Shown: positions 44,056 through 56,600 of the stretch, one piece after another
Numbering within the stretch: position 1 is the stretch's first letter
How the letters are laid out: each line of letters begins with the position of its first letter
Notes under the pieces: generated by a model
Told to the model about the DNA's origin: nothing
What the model saw: only the letters and a program-made list of their open reading frames with translations
The model's database searches: none
Translations under genes and position numbers: made by a program
Source: Cryoendolithus antarcticus
Lineage: Eukaryota; Ascomycota; Dothideomycetes; Cladosporiales; Cladosporiaceae
Direction of reading: 5' to 3'
Assembly (NCBI GenBank): GCA_002077065.1
Contig: NAJO01000051.1
Span: 62,001 to 126,000, forward strand
Length of the DNA stretch: 64,000 bases

Positions 44056-45005
44056 ATGCGACTTTCACATTCATCGAGTCCCCCACGTGTGGCAGATAAC
44101 GTACTGACAGCATTGCGCACGACGACCAGAACACCATGCCGTGACTCCGAATTATCAAGCCTTACTCGGGGCTATGCAAGAAAACAATGGACTACGCGAC
44201 AGCAACACCTAGCTAGCCGACCATTGCGGTTCAGTAGGACCTCAGTATACGGTCGCGTGCCCCTCCAACGCTCATTCTCGACGTCTCCGCGATGGCAGAA
44301 GAAGAGCGGCGGGAAGCCATCGCAAGAAGCAAAGCAAGCCAACCCAAAGAGCTCAATCTCGGCTGAAGAGGACCCCTACGACTTCACCACCCTGGAAGCA
44401 GACATTGCATCGTCGATCGAAAGACTGAAGACCGATCTCTCGAAGCTCCGAGCTGGCGGCCGCTTCAACCCAGAGGTCATCGAGAACCTGCGGGTCCAGC
44501 CACAGAAGGGTAGTAATCAGACGGTGAAGCTGAGTGATGTGGCGCAAGTCATACCCAAGGGAAGGACTGTGCAGGTCATAGTTGGGGAGAGCGATGTGAG
44601 TCGCTCTTACAATGAGCACGGCATGATCTTGCTGACTAATGTTCAATCTAGCACCTCAAACCCGTCTCCACCGCAATCTCCAGCTCCACCCTCTCCCTCA
44701 CCCCGCAACCCGATCCCACCGGCTCCAACCCCCTTCTGCTCCTCCTCAGCATCCCACCGCCCACCGCTGACTCCCGCCGTGCAACACTAGCGGAAGCTAC
44801 GAAAGCTGGAGAGAAAGCATCCACGGCTGTCAGGGATGCGAGGGGAAAGCAGCAAAAGAAGCTGAGGGCATTACAGCTAGCGAAGAGCGTGAGGCCAGAT
44901 GATCTGAAGAAGGCGGGGGGCTTGATGGAGAAGGTCGTTGAGAAGGGAGCTGCGGAGGTGAAGAGGGTTGTGGATGGGGCGAGGAAGGTGTTGGACAGTG
45001 GGTGA
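44056..45005 (+). CDS. RRF1: Mitochondrial ribosome recycling factor
   Basis: Splits the mitochondrial ribosome after termination, with mitochondrial EF-G2. Exons are 44056-44595 and 44652-45005 (56-nt intron, GTGAGT, branch CTGACTAAT), 297 aa. A long Arg/Ser/Thr-rich N-terminus with RSFSTSPRWQKKSG is a mitochondrial presequence. The RRF core starts at DFTTLEADIASSIERLKTDL. NPEVIENLRVQ, VKLSDVAQVIPKGRTVQVIVGE, the across-intron DHLKPVSTAI and IPPPTADSRRATLAEATKAGE follow, with a C-terminal helix bundle. The ATG at 44056 is the first in frame; a more upstream open stretch starts without ATG. The spacing of the conserved sites is normal and nothing seems broken. Confidence 0.9.
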
Positions 45006-45576
45006 GGGACGTGGTGATGAGTCCTGTCGGGATGATGGAGATTCAGCGAGCGCTATGGCTGCACGTGAAGTATTCAGGATATGCATGATACAATCAGGCC
45101 TAGACATACACACATTTCCTCACATCTTCAAAAAGCCACCAACATGGTCCAAGCGTCTATCTCATCTCCATCCTCTGTTTGCACTGCCCATCTTCCCGCA
45201 CACACGAGACATATGAGCGGCTGGAGAGCCTATCTCGACACATCCTCCGCGGTGATCATCAGTGTATAGTCCTTCTCACGGGATTCGGTGAGGTATGTGT
45301 GGTTTCTCAGTTGAGGCAACTGCGGCTTACGTTGGTCGTTCTTTCTATTTCTTTGCCACGGCTTCAGCACTTCACTTCACACTGAGATTGCGCTTTCCAC
45401 TTGGACACCACTGCACGACAGTGAGATAGATGCTGCACTGCACTGAGAGAACGTCCGCTACGCCAGCTGTACAGCAGTCTCTCTGAGGACCACGGCATCA
45501 TCATATCAGTATCACTGAGCGTCAGCCAAACGGGCCCACTGTATTGCTGTCTCATGAACATCGAAGAGAGGATACC
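45006..45576. other. Intergenic region between RRF1 and WSS1
   Basis: 571 bp between two plus-strand genes, expected to hold a terminator and a promoter. No gene was recognised. Confidence 0.4.
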
Positions 45577-47148
45577 ATGGCGGACTACGGCGGCCCTCAA
45601 TACACAGGCCGCAACCGCACCGCTCGTGACGGCGGCCCACATGGCGTCCAACGCAACTTCGCCACATCACTCAAGGAGCACGAGCCTCTTTTCAACACAT
45701 ATGAGCATCTCTCCGGCCTCGAACGAGGCGATGCGGCTCTCACCATGCTCCGGAAGATCGCCTCGACAGTAAAGCCCATCATGTCGAAGCGCGGCTGGCG
45801 CGTACAGATCCTCGCTGAGTTCCTGCCAGCTGAGCAGAACTTGCTTGGGCTGAACGTCAACAAGGGGTACAAGATCTGTATTCGACTGCGGTATCATAAC
45901 AATCCGGATCTGTTCCTCCCGCTCGAGCAAGTCGTTGATACAATGTTGCATGAGCTTTCTCATATTATCTGGGGCGAACACGATAGTAATTTCCACCGAC
46001 TATGGGATGAGCTCAGAGACGAGCACGAGACCCTCGTCCGCAAGGGCTACACCGGCGAAGGCTTCCTTGGTACTGGTCGGAAGGTCGGTGGGACAGGCTA
46101 TCGTGCGCCACCGCTGCATGAGATGCGACGGCTGGCGCAAGTCAGCGCTGAGAAGCGCAAGAAGCAGAGTTCGCTCAGTGCAGGGTCCGGGAGACGACTT
46201 GGAGGTGCGCCGCTGACGCAGGGCGTAGACGCGAGGGAGGTCATTGCTGGGCAAACGCTGATGAGAAGTACGATCAATCGGGGCTGTGCTTCGGGGAGGA
46301 AGGATGCAGGGCAACTTTCGTTGCAGAGCGAGAAGGGGAGCTTCAAGACGAAGGCTGAGGAAGACGATGCGAATGATCGCGCCATCGCGCAAGCGATTTA
46401 TGACTTGATGGAAGAGGAAGAAGAGGGAAAGCTGAAGGGGACGTTCCATTCTGCGCCTACTAGTGGTGGGCTGGCGTGGAGCGAAGATCGAGGACTGTAT
46501 GAGCCTGTCAAGCCGCAAACTTCGGCGGCCAATAATTCGCAGCCAAGCATGCCGACTGAAGACGAGCAATTAAAGTGGGCGATGGAGGAGAGCACACGCG
46601 CGAGTCGAGACGCACCAGACAGCGATCCACAGGGCCTGCCACCAGAATGTCTCATATCGCCCATCAGTCCTCGTTCTTCACGCCGCATCGATCCGCAACC
46701 TCTCGGTCCTGACGACGAACCACCCGTATCTCTTTTCAGCCCCGTATCGCCGCTCACACAGCCACTCTCAGCCCTGACCTCCAACTCACCAGCTATCACC
46801 CCTCCTCGAGCCCAACCTCTCGAACCCCAGCGAAACTCCAGCAACACAAACCTCGACATCTCCGAGCCGTTCAACCCAGATCAATGGACCTGCGAGATCT
46901 GCACCTGCATCAACCCCGTGCAATTCCTCGCCTGCGACGCTTGTGGTGTAGAGCGAAGTAGCGCGCCTCCAAAGCTGAAGCGGAAAACTACTGTCACTGG
47001 AGGGAGTGCGAATGGGATGTCCACTACGGTGTTGCCTACGGTAGCCAGACCGGTGCAAGGGATTGGATGGAAGTGCAGGTGTGGGACTTTCATGGAGCAT
47101 AAGTGGTGGACGTGTAGTGTTTGTGGGAGGATGAAGGAGGCGAGCTGA
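45577..47148 (+). CDS. WSS1: Wss1-type DNA-protein crosslink metalloprotease (WLM domain)
   Basis: A SUMO-linked metalloprotease of the SPRTN/Wss1 type that degrades proteins crosslinked to DNA in the nucleus. It is a single exon of 523 aa. The start ATG at 45577 (ACCATGG, strong context) is preferred over an upstream in-frame TTG. The WLM domain occupies about residues 20-190. It carries the catalytic zinc motif HELSHIIWGEHDSNFH at 125-140 and the flanking YKICIRLR and GFLGTGRKVGG. The middle is acidic and probably disordered, with a DDEPPVSLFSPVSP-like patch that could be a SUMO-interacting or Cdc48-binding motif (inference). The C-terminus has one clear RanBP2-type zinc finger (WTCEICTCINP...CDACG) and a second four-Cys finger (WKCRCG...WWTCSVCG). 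Confidence 0.92.
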   Translation: MADYGGPQYTGRNRTARDGGPHGVQRNFATSLKEHEPLFNTYEHLSGLERGDAALTMLRKIASTVKPIMSKRGWRVQILAEFLPAEQNLLGLNVNKGYKICIRLRYHNNPDLFLPLEQVVDTMLHELSHIIWGEHDSNFHRLWDELRDEHETLVRKGYTGEGFLGTGRKVGGTGYRAPPLHEMRRLAQVSAEKRKKQSSLSAGSGRRLGGAPLTQGVDAREVIAGQTLMRSTINRGCASGRKDAGQLSLQSEKGSFKTKAEEDDANDRAIAQAIYDLMEEEEEGKLKGTFHSAPTSGGLAWSEDRGLYEPVKPQTSAANNSQPSMPTEDEQLKWAMEESTRASRDAPDSDPQGLPPECLISPISPRSSRRIDPQPLGPDDEPPVSLFSPVSPLTQPLSALTSNSPAITPPRAQPLEPQRNSSNTNLDISEPFNPDQWTCEICTCINPVQFLACDACGVERSSAPPKLKRKTTVTGGSANGMSTTVLPTVARPVQGIGWKCRCGTFMEHKWWTCSVCGRMKEAS

Positions 47149-48266
47149 GGGAGCTTGCAACTTTTGGCCTTGCGAAACCAGGTATAGATCACCCTGCTCA
47201 CGCGTCGATGGCCTGGCGACCCCACAGCCGACACAATGTCTCGCATCAAGATAGCGATTCGCCACGAACGCAATTCAGTATAGTATTGCTCAACGTCGGC
47301 CCTCGTACCTTACAGCGGTGTAGTCTCGACAGCGGTCAGCGGGCATCCCATTGATGGCGCTTTATGGAAGTTTCGAGAGAGTCGAACAGTCGGGGCGTTT
47401 GATCGAAGAACGTATCGAACACTCGGTCGACCGTCAACGTCTGCAAGGCCGTGTCAACGGTGCGTTCACGTCTGATGAGATGTCTGCGGTCAGCACCTCA
47501 TATGCTTGGCATCGTCTTAGCTATTTCCAGCTCCCAGCTTTTAGCGCAAGGTACACTTCCAGGGGTGCAGCGGGTTTGGCTTTAATTTCACTCGACCTCA
47601 TCTTATTTCCAGTTCGCGTCCTTCGCGCTATTGCTACTCCTCCGCCGATCTTCCATTACCCATTGGAGTGAAACTCAGCGCAGGGTGTGACGAAGCTGAG
47701 GACCGTGAAGACGGACCTCGCGGCACACGCATGCATCACAACACAACGGTGTTTCCGTCGCACAAACACTCGTGTGACTCCACGATGGTTTCGCCTCGCA
47801 CGTTCCCCCTACTTATTCTCCGAGCGTAGACTTTCGCGAAGCACGCTGATCCTCGTCCCGCATACCCAGAACTGCTGTAGATCAGCCACATCCGCGCACA
47901 AATTGCATGTCATGCGCGTGGGGTAACGGTCTCGGCCAGAAGCTTGCACTGTATTCTGTCTGCTTTGGGAGAGAGGGCTGAGCTATCGAAGATCTGCCGG
48001 CGCCGTTGAAGTCTGACCCGGTGTGTACCTGCAGCTTCTGGGCGACATGGGGTCCGAGGCTGGTTGTGAGGGGAGGTAGGTGTTTCTGGGGATGGGTTGC
48101 GGTACGAGTGTTTGGGCTTCTTCGTCTATCTTTCTGATGTCGGTATCGAGCCACTGCTGTCGCGTGAGGTCACCTAGCATAGCTAATCCGGAAACGAACG
48201 AGAGAGCCTCGCTCCACAACGAGCAAGTCCGACTAGTTGCACTCGGAGATTGAGGACGACTTCACC
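47149..48266. other. Long intergenic region upstream of the DUF6594-like gene
   Basis: 1.1 kb. A minus-strand open frame beginning MLGDLTRQQWLDTDIRKID at 48180 looks faintly coding but has no good splice partner, and would start 86 bp from the divergent gene. Not called. Other open frames are featureless. Confidence 0.35.
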
Positions 48267-49649
48267 ATGGCCCAGCAATCGCCGACAGCACAAGGCTTCG
48301 TTTTCCGCAATAGCATCATCGATGCTCAGCGTAACGCCTCCATGCCGTCCATCATATACGGCCAGACGAACAACATGCCCCCCGAAGACTCTCACTTCCA
48401 CGCCGTAGCCGCACCACCACCACCTCCCGAACCACATATTCGCTCAGCAAGCCCGCGCAACCAACACGGACCCAGACAACACGCCGAATATCGCTCTGCT
48501 TCACAACCCCCAACGCCAAACCTCAGCATCTTCCCTACAGACCAGACCGGCCTCCACGAGCCCAAGCACAGCTCCTCGCGGTCCATCTCGCCCATAGGGA
48601 ACCTCGCTCCCGTCCCTCCAGCGTTCACAGAGGTCCACGACGTACACGCAGCCCGGCGAGCCACGATCTCCCGCCCCTCGACCCCTCGAGGAATTCCAAC
48701 CCGGGCGTCTTTCTCCCAGAACTCGCCTAGAGGTACTCTCGAGCGAGGCATAGTCATGAACGAGAAGCCCCGCACCTCCCGCTCGCGGCTACGCGAACAC
48801 TCCCCCGGCGGAATGAGTTTCACGTCTACCGTGCGGCCTCCAAATCGGAAAACCTACCTCATTAATGGACAGACGACCTTCGCACAACGAGTCTTCGATG
48901 CAGGGAAGCGGGATTTACTTTACGATCTCAAGCAGTCTTCCCGCGTGCCGTGGAGGTTCAAAGACGACAAGCAAGGAACGCTAGATCTCAGCACGCTCTT
49001 GCGAATGCAGCAGCACGTTCTGCAGCAGAAGATCGTGGAGCAAGTCCGCGCTATAGGCGAGCGAGGGGCGTGGATGGAGATAGGGGTTGGTGAGACGTTG
49101 AAGGAGTACTGTACGCCACCCACTCTTCGCCTTTGCCCTTCCTTCTTCTAATTCCTGCGTCCTAGCTAACCCTCCATGATCTCAGGCCAAACAGCCCGCG
49201 ACCTAGACTACATGCTCTCCACATCCTCCCTTCTCCCCGCCGGCAACCCCGACCCTTTCCTCCTCTCCACCTCCGACCCCCTGCAATCCCTCCTTCTAGA
49301 AGAGGGCCAGCTAGTAGCCCGACGCCCACACCCCGAACTAGACAACCCCCTTCTCACGCCCCGGCTGCCGACGCTAAAACGCACACCCTCAGCCCGAAGA
49401 CGTCTACGGCGGATCCTAGGCGTTATAGCGGCGGTCGTGGCGCTGCTGGTACCGTATCTCCTCGCGACTTTGGTCAAAGGGGAGTTGGCGCGGGTGGTGG
49501 TTGCGTGCGCGTGTATCGCGCTTTTCGCGATAGGGGCAATCTTGTCGAGAATGCCGGGGCTGGTGGCTGGGTTGGCGACGCTGGCGTACGCGGCAACAGT
49601 CATATTGTTCATGGGCGTGAAGCCGGGGTACTACTTTTCGGACTCGTAA
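48267..49649 (+). CDS. DUF6594-like fungal membrane protein
   Basis: A protein of 435 aa resembling the fungal DUF6594 family, whose function is unknown. Exons are 48267-49110 and 49186-49649 with a 75-nt intron (GTACGC, branch GCTAAC). The ATG at 48267 has a strong context (CACCATGG). Residues 1-190 are Pro/Ser-rich and probably disordered. A helical segment (RVFDAGKRDLLYDLKQSS, LRMQQHVLQQKIVEQVR) precedes a region with an acidic/dileucine character (DPLQSLLLEEGQ). At the end are three closely packed membrane spans (ILGVIAAVVALLVPYLLATL, VVVACACIALFAIGAIL, LVAGLATLAYAATVILFMG). The short RMPGLVAGLA loop between spans fits the family pattern. Subcellular location is not evident beyond a membrane. 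Confidence 0.75.
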
Positions 49650-50031
49650 CAGGAGGCGTAACGCGTGTATATGCATTTGATGAGGCGTTATGCGGCGGGA
49701 CCGCGGTTTTGACGTTTGGGAGTATGGCGAGTTTTGGGACGGGAGAACAGGAGGATCTCGTATTGTCTGGACCTTCGGGTCCTCGAGAAATATTGCGGCA
49801 GCTTGTCGGGGTCACCGGGCGTGGAATCCAAAAAGACGCGGTTCGCATCTTTGCCTGCGCGATGGCGGAGGAGGAGGAAGTGAGATGCCCTCGAAAGGGG
49901 CGTGTGGACTCGCAAGCCGCAATGTTCAGTGTCTAGAGTAGCGTACTCTTCTGGACGGAGGTACCAGGCCCGCAGCGCTTCGCAAGCAACCCGTCTCCAA
50001 CTTTGGTGCTGTTCCCAAGCTGTCCACTCAT
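49650..50031. other. Convergent intergenic region
   Basis: 382 bp between the stops of the DUF6594-like gene and the glycosyltransferase gene. No feature was recognised. Confidence 0.4.
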
Positions 50032-53000
50032 TCATGAACCGTCAGCACCCGAGTATCCAATCCCTTCCCTCGCCTCATCAGTCAGCCGTCCCCACTCCAA
50101 CAACACGCGGAAGAAATAAATTTCCATATCCTCTCTCCTCAGCACCTTACCCGCCCACTCCCTTCCCACCCTCGCAATCCTCTCACCCTCCACGCCCCGT
50201 CCTTCGACTTCAAACTGCTTACCTCCGATAGTCCCGTTAACCCCAGCGAAATAAGAAAGCGTAGCCCACATCCCCTGCCCCCTCAAGTCCAACGGCACGA
50301 AGTGCACCCAAGCCGTAAGCCGATCGTCCCACCACTCCCGAAACAGCGCAGCTTTGAAGGGAAGGGAATTAGAGTGTAGAAAGGGCAGAAAGCGGCCAGA
50401 GAAGCCTGCGCCGTCGAGATCGAGCAAATACTTATAGCCCCAATGTCCCTGGAACTCTGATGGCTCGGCCAAGGGCGCGAATTCGGCGGCTTGGTCGTCG
50501 CAGTCGCGGCCGCCGCAGCGGAGGATGGAAGAGACGAATTGCAGATCTACTGGTAGGAGGGAGCGCACTACAGAGGGCGAGAGGGACGTATACTGCAGCC
50601 TCGGGGCGGTGTTCGTCGATCTCGAGGTGGGTAGGAGGATGACTTGGGAGGGGGAGGTGGTGTTCGGGGAGGCGAGGTGCACGAAACGTTGACGCGTCAT
50701 GCCTTTCCATTGCCCACTTCCAGGGGAGACACCTTCGGACGTCGCGCCGCGCCAGAAGAGCGTAGAGTTCTTGGCCGTCCAGTCTGGGTCTGGGTACTCT
50801 TCCGAGGGGCGGTAGACGGCTTTGTCCATGTAGTTCCATGCGGAAGGGTAGAGGATATCGTTGAAGCCGTGAGCTTTGCTCTGGGAGAATATCGGCAGCA
50901 GGTTATGCGAGCCTTTGAACGCTGCGGGGGACAGGTAGAGGCCATGTAGATTTGCGACGTCGGGTTGATGGCAGATGTTGCCTGCGAGAGTCCAATTTGA
51001 GAGGGCTACGCCGTGGGAGTGAGGGGCTGTGCAGGTCGTGCAGAGGGAGGCGAGGGACCAGCGATTCTGTGAGCGGGCTGGAGATGAAGGAGGGCAGCCG
51101 ACGCTGCCGAAGGGTTGGAAGGTACGTTGGAAGCTGAGTTCTGTCAAGGGCGTGGTGTCTATGGGTTCTTCAGGGATAGGAGTCCACTGGGGGGCGCGGT
51201 CGGGGCTGAAGGCGTTGCGGACGGATGCTGTGGGATCACCGAAGGCGCGACCTTGCGCACGCATGGGCTCGACGTCTTCGTACTGTACTGCCACGCGGCA
51301 CTCGTCATTGAGGTTGAATGCAAGGTCCATATCTGGAAGCCACTCAGCGAAGAATCCGATCATCTCCACGAGTCCATCGAGCATCCAGCGATGTGTCGGC
51401 ACGACGTGTGGACTGATCTCGACCTTGCCATCGCGGATACTGAGGCCAGCAGCATCGTTCCATGGATTCGAGATCAACTCCCACGTCCGCTCTCGGATCT
51501 CCTCAGGCGATAGCGCGTAAAATGGCAGAAGATCTCGCTCTATGCTGTCGAAATCGTCGATGATGATGGAAGTCCGTTCTGTAGCATACTCATACCACTT
51601 ATCAAAGTTGGGAGGCGGCTGCCTGTTGTAGCGCGTGCGATAGTTGTGTACGGCCTCGCCGAGAGACGTACTTATTGTGCTCTGGTTAATGTAAGCATCG
51701 TGCTGCTGTTTAGCTTCCCAGATAAGTAGGTCGATCGGGTGGTATGTGACAAGCGAGTCATGCTGCACCCATAAAGCGGAGCGCAGGCCGAACAGTAGCA
51801 GGATTACAAGGTAGACCAGAGTCGGGACTCTTGTGAATGTAGCGTTCGACGAGCTTCGGTCCGAAGCATTGGACATAGCCTCGACGTTGAAGTAGACGAT
51901 AAGAGCGAACATCGCCAAAGATACCGCAGCGAAGCCATAGCCGGCGCTTCGAATTGGGAAAGGATGTGGGTGAGCCCATGCGAATGCCGTTGTAGATGTC
52001 ACTGTCGCGGTGAATAACAACAAAAGAGTCGTAGTCGTCGTGCCTATGTGATAGATCTGCGCCTGTCAGTTTGCGTTGAGGGTTAGCCGGGATGCAAACG
52101 ACTCACACAAAACAGTGTACAGGTAGCAGTAAAGCAGAAAAGTAAGTCAAGCTTCACAGCGCTCCACGTGAAAGCGCTGGGGATCGTGATGATCGCGCGC
52201 CTGATCTCTGGATCGGAAACGAAGTAGTATGCGCCGCCGCAAATGCTAAGGAGGGTGGCCGCGATCTGGGTACTTGTCAATTTGGAGGCGCGTAATGCAG
52301 CCTTTCCGAAGCCACTCACCATCACAGCCCAGCCCACGGTAGATAACCATAATGCCGCACTTCGCTCACTCTTTCCTTCATCTTGCCGGATCAAGAACCC
52401 AAGACAGAAGAGAAGCACGACATCAAGAGCCGTACCACCAATATGTTGAAGCAAGGGTACGGACCAGGTGTACGGTAAAGTTGTCGCACAAATGTATGAA
52501 GTAGCAGGACTGTCCGTCGTGGTGATCGCAATTGTGCAAGCGACACATATCGCGCCAACAAGTAGCACATATCGATATGGAGCCTGCAGTATGCGCCTTG
52601 TCCAGATGCCGTACAGTGTCAGAGTATGCTCGCCACTCGTGTCCGATGATGTTCCTCTCCTTGACCCAAGATAATCCGAAATCGCGAAGAGCAGAGGAAT
52701 TGCCACCTCCCACGTCCTCCGCGCGCACTGTATATTCGCGAAGACCTGCTGCAGGACCGCGACTCTCGCGCAAATGACAGCGACGAGTAGCAGGAATACA
52801 AGCCTTAGCTTCCGCAAGCTCGATGGGTATGACACCTCCTGGAAACCTGGTGTCGAGGAGCGCCGTCGCGGTGTCTGCTCCGCGTGCACATCTTGTAATG
52901 GCACAGCATTGTAGCCCTGGCCGTTGCGCGCCTGCTGATCGGCTCGTGGGAGGAAGCGGCTTAGGAGCAGGAGCGTGGCAGCGAGGCTGAAGAGTGCGAC

Positions 53001-53170
53001 TACGCTGCTATGTACCGGCTTGTCCACGGCGAAGGTATTACCGAACGTGGACGTCAATTGGTAGGTACCGGCGACCAGTCCTCTATCGGTTGATCAGCTA
53101 CACTCCCGCGTCGTCGTTCAGCCCCGCGTGATTAGACATACATCAGGGCGGGCCATTTCGTACGGTCCAT
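50032..53170 (-). CDS. CAP10-family (GT90) glycosyltransferase with N-terminal multi-span membrane domain
   Basis: A Golgi-type glycosyltransferase related to the Cryptococcus capsule protein Cap10, probably acting on wall or secreted glycans. Exons are 53170-53142 (MDRTKWPAL), 53082-52320, 52265-52107 and 52056-50032, about 991 aa. The first intron is 59 nt (GTATGT) and the last 50 nt (GTGAGT). A third, 52319-52266 (54 nt, GTGAGT...CAG, branch TTGAC), is stop-free and its removal makes a cleaner membrane span. The N-terminal third has about eight spans. The C-terminal GT90 region includes DLAFNLNDECRV, FNDILYPSAWNYMD, STLFWRGATSEG, HWGYKYLLDLDGAGFSGRF, LPFKAALFREWWDDRL and WVHFVPLDLRG. The motif KYLLDLDGxGFSGR is diagnostic. 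The donor sugar is unknown. Confidence 0.88.
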
Positions 53171-53601
53171 GCCTCGAAAGCATTGCTATCGAACTCGGTG
53201 GAGTTTGACTGGCAGCATAATATGTTCTTAACAAGACCTCCACTGTACGAAGACTAGGAAATAAGGCACGAGGTGTATAAGTCCCAATGCGGCTGCCGGA
53301 CCATGCCGAATCTGTGCAGTGTATAGTTCCATGCTGTCCATTCTTCGCCCACCTGATTGAGACGCAAGAGGCGTTTCAATGTTCGTGCAATGCGATCAGG
53401 TACAGTGCAATGGAACGTGAGTGAGAATGAGATGATGGTGTACTACCGCTATTGTGATCTATCCTTGATTTCGTCTTCGATGAGCCCATCTTATCAGAGC
53501 TCATCTGTATCACTGCGATATTCGACTTCGCCTTGCACTGGCCCAGTCCCATAGCATCCAAAGCCTCAACTTCATCATCAACATCGGCTGCTACAGACAG
53601 T
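53171..53601. other. Intergenic region between GT90 gene and zinc-protein gene
   Basis: 431 bp between two minus-strand genes, holding the GT90 promoter and the zinc-protein terminator. No other feature was recognised. Confidence 0.4.
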
Positions 53602-56600
53602 CTATTGCATACCTGCGTTCCGCCCTTGATTGCGGCTGTTAAACTCGCCATCAGTAGGCGCGGTAGTCCCGTCAAGCTGAGCCTGACGCCAAGAAGCCTC
53701 ATCCCTCATCGCTCTCAAAACCAGATCGAGGTCATGCGCCTCTTGAACAGTCCAGGCTGGGTGCGGAGGCGGTGCGATGCCGTTCGCCACCGCTCTGTTG
53801 ACCTCAAGGCGGTCGATCAGGTCTGCAAGGAGCTTCTTGTGAAGATGCTTACCTCTGTGGCGTGGAAATCGTGCTGTGCGATTTGGGTGCTCGAGTGAGT
53901 GCGCGGCAGCTCCATCGACGACGTGAGGCTCGATAAGAACAACTATGAAGATACGCTTCGCGAGATCTGTGTTGTTCAGCGCATCTAGTCGGCGTACCCA
54001 TGCGAAGAACCCATCCCACCACAGGCGGCTGCCCCAAGCCGGGATGCCAACAGATAGACCGGCGAAGCCATTGAGTAGCATATGGATCTCGTGCGGCCGA
54101 TTGGCCTGGACTGGCTGCTGATATCCGAAGACTTCATGAAAGAGGCCGACTAGCCGAATAACCACGGGGTTGTTAAGGTTACCAGTAGTAGTTGGAACGG
54201 CCCTAGCGCCGTGGCGGGCAATTGCAAACCGGGCCCTGCGCATCTGGAGATATCCGCCGTTAGGGGCGGTTGGACGAACACCTTCAGGGAAATGTACGAC
54301 TTGTATGTTAGCGTTCGGTCCAGCGTTCAGCATGTTGTCGTAGTGATGGAGCGTCGCCTGCTGAGCGATTGCGATTACTGCCATTGCAGCCGGCGCTCGA
54401 GTACTTGAGCTGCGTGCAAGGGAGATGGTCAGGAAGTGCTGGTTGTCTGGAATCGGATCGATCACCGCCAAGTACGGGTTAGGAGCGGCAGTATGCGGCA
54501 TGTTCCATCTCTCGAAGTACTGCTCACGCACTTCGGGTGTAGCGGCGCTCGCAAAGAATTCCTTCGGTCTAAAATGATCGTCCCATGTGCATCCACTCGT
54601 GTTGTCGTCGTAGAGCTCTGCAGCTTCACACTCAGGGCATGGCGACTGCCACACTATGCCAGTGCATGCACGATTCTTCTCACGACAAGGGATACAACCC
54701 TGTCGTATTTGCTCGTTGACTTTCTTTTGGCTTCTCCCTGCGTTGTGCGTAATCCTCTTGTCGACCTCATCCACGGTCTCATCGGCAAGGTTTTCATTGA
54801 TTGCTTGAACTCCTCGACCTGGGCCTTTGTATTCATCCGCATCTACACGCATAGCCCACGAAAGTACATCATAGTAGCCCTCTCCTGCGCTGTCGTCCAT
54901 GCCCTCGAAGTGGTTGTACTCACCAAGGCCGAGTGCGGTTCTGTTATGGATCCAAAGCGCAACCTGTCGGGGTTGTGTTTGGCCAAGGTCGGGATCCGGA
55001 TCGTTCACGAAGCGTGCATAAGCTGAGACGGGTTGCTCTATGCCCTTGGCTTGACGCCAGTACCCACTACGGACAACGCCGAGTTGATAGTGCATTGGGA
55101 CGTGCGGGTTGTTGCCATTGCTGTACAGCAAAGTAAGGATAGCTTGTAGCTGCATTGCGTCAAGGTCCATTACCTGTGTGAGCTCCGTGTATGTATCGTT
55201 GAACAGCACGTCATTTCCTTCGGTAAGAAGAGATCCGTACTGCTGTCTGATGTAGGCATCATACGCTGGAGTCGGAGTAGCAGTATCACCACGTCGGTAC
55301 TGCCGGGTCGGGTCCCAATCTGAGAAAAGCAGATGCATCATCTCAACGTAAGTGATGCGAGGTGGCGCGTCCGACCAGAGACTGGTGTTGACCGTATACA
55401 GGCGGCGTTGCATAAACTCGAAGGAACGCTCAAGCGCTAACACACCACACAGCAAGCCCCTCGAAGAGGTAGGCTGTGGGACTATCCTACCATCGTGGAG
55501 CAGGTAGTATAGCGAGTTCAGGGCAGTCTGCGTGCCGGTGATACCGACGACTTCACCAAGTCGGACCTGACGAAGCTGCGAGGGGTTGTGGTGAACAGGT
55601 CTGCAGAGCTGGTATGCTTGCCTATGCTTGGGCTTGAAGCCTAGGCTGAGAGTCAAGTCGTCCACCAGGATGCTCGCAGCAGTCGACCGTGCTGCATCAC
55701 CCATGACTTCCCAGAATTCCTCATTGCTGCCATGATCTTGTGACAAGAGCCATCTGATCATGCGGGTCCTCTCATCCTCGTACTCATCGTCCACTGCTCC
55801 AGCCAGAGTGCTACCGACTGTCTGAAGATCGTCGACGTCCAGCATGCCCAAGTCGCCGTCCGTGCCAGTCGCCAGTAGCCGGTCCTCTTCGAACTCTTTC
55901 GACAATCTCGACTGCTCCGCCCTGCTGAATGCGTTCCAACCACGACTCTCTGCGAGAGTGAAGAGTGCGCTATGGCCCATGTAATGATATCTTGAGTGGA
56001 GAGCCCGTGGTATGGGTAGGAGGCCACGTGCAGCCTCCTCGCGCTGTGCGATGTGTATCAGAGCATCTTTAGTGATAGCAACGACGGATTTTATTGCACA
56101 CTTCTCGGCGATCTCGGCTTTGGTGAGCTCCCAATAGTTGCAGCCACGAGTATAGCGTTTGTCGATCTTTACAGGGCCGGAAAGCAAGCTTGGAAAATAG
56201 CGCTCAATAATGGATAGACTCTGCTGTCCAACGTCATCTTGATCTTGGTCGTCTTCGTTGTCGTCTGTAGAAGCAAGTCAGCCTTTTTACAAGCAAGTGA
56301 TGAAACATCTGCAGGGGTGTCGGTTTGCAAGTGCATAACTCTCGGCCCAGCACACTTGAAATTGAAGGCCGTTGACAGCCAGCAATTGTGCGACGCAGGA
56401 GTATGTAAGCAGGATGCGCGGGACAGTAGGGCGTATGTTGAATGGAATATGCACTATTGAACTCACCGGTCACCAAGCTGATGCCTGCAGTGTTCAGGTC
56501 AGAGAAAAGCTCATTGCCGATAGTCCCCACCCAGCGATCTTTTGAGCATTGCTTGCAGTGTGGGCGGTATCCGGTTGCATCCAACTTGGACTTTACGAAA

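Noticed and set aside
47983..48219. Minus-strand frame with MLGDLTRQQWLDTDIRKID
   Set aside because: Looks slightly coding, but no convincing splice partner or family, and its start would lie 86 bp from the divergent gene.
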